From Carboxylicivirga litoralis (GTDB taxonomy: Bacteria; Bacteroidota; Bacteroidia; Bacteroidales; Marinilabiliaceae), in assembly GCF_025499605.1 (NCBI RefSeq), contig NZ_JAFMVC010000003.1, positions 62,001 to 126,000 of the forward strand: 64,000 nt of DNA, given 5' to 3'. Shown piece by piece: positions 61,761 through 64,000 of this stretch. Both the position numbers and the translations under genes were made by a program. The notes beneath the pieces were generated by a model. It ran no database searches. It was not told the DNA's origin and worked only from the letters and a program-made list of their open reading frames with translations. Within the stretch, counting starts at the first letter, position 1, and every line of letters begins with the position of its first letter.

Positions 61761-64000
61761 ATGACTAAATTTTCAAAAAAAATAAAGCAATTAATTTCAA
61801 TATCGGTCTTTAGCGAGCGCGACTGGTATTTGTTATTGCTAGGATTATTGTTCATACTGTTTTTGGTATGGTCAGGATTTATGTCGTTCGATGGATTGTA
61901 TTTCTCTGCTCGAAACATTGCTGTGATCCACCGCTCGCTATTAGTGTGGGGCATCGATTTACTGGTTATCTCCATTCCAGTGGTTATTCTGGCCATTATT
62001 AACTATAATTCACAACAAAAGAAGAAACTTAGTAACGAGATTCATGATTTAAAGCAACAGCTGAATAAAAATATTTATTTGGCTGAAAAAATTGGTCGCG
62101 GTGAACTGGATGATATTGAATTAGTGGATGGTAAGCTATCTGAAACATTATACAACCTGGGAGCTAATCTGAAAAACACCAAGTCGAAAGAAGAAGCTTA
62201 CAACTGGGTGTCAAAAGGGAAAGAGAAAATATCAGATATTTTACGAACTCACAATAAAGTCAACCTTCTGGCCGATGATGTCATCCGTGGTATTATTGAA
62301 TACTCTGGTGGTTTGCAAGGTAGTTTGTACTTATTGAAGAATAATCAACTGGTTAATATTGCGACTTACGCGCATAATCGGAAGCGATTCGAAAGACAGA
62401 TAGTGCCCATTGGTAAAGGATTGTTGGGTGATGTAGCTTATGAGAAGCAGATAATATATCGCACAGAAATCCCGGATGACTATTTTCATGTTACATCTGG
62501 TTTGTTAGGCGATCGAAAGCCTAAAAGTCTGCTGATCGTACCATTGTTGCAAGAGGAAGAATTACAAGGTGTTTTTGAAATTGGTTATTTGCAGGAAAGT
62601 CTTCCAAAGCACGTTATCAAATTTGCGGAGGAACTAAGTAGTGTGATCGGTCGTACGTTTTACAACCTGAAAATTAACGAACGAACGGAGCAGCTATTGA
62701 AGGAGTCGCAGGAGATGACCGTGACACTAAAAGAGAATGAGAAGCAGTTGCAACTGAATGCTGCTGAGATGTTAGAGGCTCAAGAAGAATTAGAGAAATC
62801 TAACAAATTACTAGAAGGCCATATACAGGAGGTTGAGCATGCACAGCAACGCCTTGAAGCATTATTAACCAATGCATCTGAGTTTATTTCTATTTATGAT
62901 GAGAACCAGAAATTGGTCTTTGAGAGCCCGTCAGTTAAGCAAATTTTAGGCTATAGTCCGGAAGATGAAGTATCGGGTATGGATCCTGAGCTGATGACTC
63001 CACGCGGGTACAAAACCATCAATAATTTGTTTCAATACTTGTTGGTAACGCCGGGTGGCGAGCAAACAGCTCAATACACCTACCTGAAGAAAAGTGGAGA
63101 AAAGCTCTTTTTGGAAACGACCGGAAAGAACTTATTGCACGATCCGGCTATTAAAGGAATTATTTTCAATACGCAAGATATAACTGAACGGAAACGAGCT
63201 GAGAAAGAGGAACGCATGAAAAGTCGTATGCAGTCGCTTTCTGAGAATTCACCTGATATGATCATCCGTATTAATACTGGCGGTAAACTGGTTTATGTCA
63301 ACCCAAAGGTGGCTGATTTTATTGGTGTTTCATCGAATGATTTGGTTAAGAAGCGTGTTACTGAATTAGATATTGATGAACGATTTAAACAGTATATGCT
63401 TGAATCGCTGAAGCAAATTCGTTCAGAGGAAAAACAAATTATCTCCGAAATTGAAGTGGAAGCTGCAGAACAGACACTTATTATGGAGATAAAGGCCATT
63501 CCTGAGTTGAACGAAGATAAAGATCTGGAATCGGTATTATTCGTAGCGCATGATATGACCGAGTTCAAAAAAATTGAACAGGAAATAAAAGAGAAGAATA
63601 AAAAGATATCCGATAGTATCAACTATGCACAGCGTATTCAAACTGCTATTTTGCCCGATACCAATGTGCTGCAGCAATTCTTCCCGCGATCGTTTATTTT
63701 CTATCGTCCAAAAGATGTGGTAAGTGGTGATTTTCCATGGATGTTTAAAAAAGGGAATCATTTCTATGTGGCTGCGGTTGACTGTACCGGGCATGGTGTT
63801 CCGGGAGCATTGTTGTCATTTATTGGTTACTTCCTGATGAATAACATTGTGAATGCAAGTGACAGTGTGACAGCGGCTGAATTACTTGATAAATTACACC
63901 TTGATGTGCGTCGCACACTGCGTCAGGATCAGGAAGGTTCCAACGGACGCGATGGAATGGATTTGGCGCTTGTTAAAATCGATTTGGAGTCAAATGAATT
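61761..64000 (+). CDS. Membrane GAF/PAS protein with SpoIIE-type PP2C phosphatase (3' end outside window)
   Basis: At least 746 codons from the ATG at 61761. Two TM helices (about 20-42, 53-75), coiled coil, GAF (about 145-300, TEIPDDYFHVTSGLLGDRKP), long coiled coil, two PAS domains (about 370-490 and 495-610), then a coiled coil with SDSINYAQRIQTAILP that introduces the SpoIIE phosphatase. FYRPKDVVSGDFPW and VAAVDCTGHGVPGALLS carry the metal-binding Asp residues. It should dephosphorylate a Ser/Thr-phosphorylated STAS-type partner; a STAS gene lies at 49214. Confidence 0.92.
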   Translation, partial: MTKFSKKIKQLISISVFSERDWYLLLLGLLFILFLVWSGFMSFDGLYFSARNIAVIHRSLLVWGIDLLVISIPVVILAIINYNSQQKKKLSNEIHDLKQQLNKNIYLAEKIGRGELDDIELVDGKLSETLYNLGANLKNTKSKEEAYNWVSKGKEKISDILRTHNKVNLLADDVIRGIIEYSGGLQGSLYLLKNNQLVNIATYAHNRKRFERQIVPIGKGLLGDVAYEKQIIYRTEIPDDYFHVTSGLLGDRKPKSLLIVPLLQEEELQGVFEIGYLQESLPKHVIKFAEELSSVIGRTFYNLKINERTEQLLKESQEMTVTLKENEKQLQLNAAEMLEAQEELEKSNKLLEGHIQEVEHAQQRLEALLTNASEFISIYDENQKLVFESPSVKQILGYSPEDEVSGMDPELMTPRGYKTINNLFQYLLVTPGGEQTAQYTYLKKSGEKLFLETTGKNLLHDPAIKGIIFNTQDITERKRAEKEERMKSRMQSLSENSPDMIIRINTGGKLVYVNPKVADFIGVSSNDLVKKRVTELDIDERFKQYMLESLKQIRSEEKQIISEIEVEAAEQTLIMEIKAIPELNEDKDLESVLFVAHDMTEFKKIEQEIKEKNKKISDSINYAQRIQTAILPDTNVLQQFFPRSFIFYRPKDVVSGDFPWMFKKGNHFYVAAVDCTGHGVPGALLSFIGYFLMNNIVNASDSVTAAELLDKLHLDVRRTLRQDQEGSNGRDGMDLALVKIDLESNE

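Overview
The window reads as chromosome of a member of the Bacteroidota, most likely Bacteroidales/Marinilabiliales. The evidence is AT-rich codon use, few Shine-Dalgarno sites, -7 boxes of the TAnnTTTG type, a type IX secretion C-terminal domain, a LytS/LytTR pair beside a LiaF-like protein, a stand-alone atpD-atpC pair with a very short epsilon subunit, and HU-SPOR and DUF4097 proteins. No tRNA, rRNA, CRISPR array or prophage was seen. Assignment below phylum is inference.

Layout. 1-6.3 kb (minus strand): a truncated membrane histidine kinase, a GT2 glycosyltransferase, an HU/SPOR envelope protein and two tandem flippase-like membrane proteins. 6.4-15.5 kb (plus strand): rsmA, mgtE, a serine hydrolase, a LiaF-like/LytS/LytTR module, ribF and ahcY. 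15.6-28.6 kb is mixed: ispD, a DUF2461 protein, a LarC1-only nickel protein, a Crp regulator divergent from an OsmC protein, pheS, a run of three secreted cyclophilins (one fused to a degenerate protease-like domain), a DUF4097 SSGS-repeat protein, an ArsC-like protein, prfB with its +1 programmed frameshift, and a protease-like/TPR protein. 28.7-30.7 kb is an accessory islet: palindromic repeats, a broken gene start, a RAYT transposase between inverted repeats, and two small unknown genes next to REP-like repeats. 31-35.8 kb holds metH and metF. 35.8-46.8 kb holds a porin-like protein, a T9SS-secreted protein, an ankyrin lipoprotein, a GT9 enzyme, an RND/MMPL-polyprenyl synthase-atpD-atpC operon and a protein that looks like three RidA-like modules.

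46.9-64 kb is one co-directional sensory locus: YfiR-like, MCP, STAS, CheY, Hpt, CheA, two CheW, CheR, a histidine-kinase-like protein lacking the phosphoacceptor His, CheD, CheB, a GAF/PAS membrane protein, a second CheR, a degenerate third CheR, a receiver-less CheB, a GAF membrane protein, and a GAF/PAS/SpoIIE phosphatase that runs off the window. No flagellar gene is present. The MCP ends in NYEKF, a CheR-tether type pentapeptide. The mix of full and degenerate adaptation enzymes, the pseudokinase, and the STAS and PP2C ends suggest chemosensory signalling joined to a partner-switch output. This is the best candidate for an undescribed system here.

Intergenic DNA carries another pattern: degenerate arrays with 7-bp or 8-bp period directly upstream of several genes, described in the findings.
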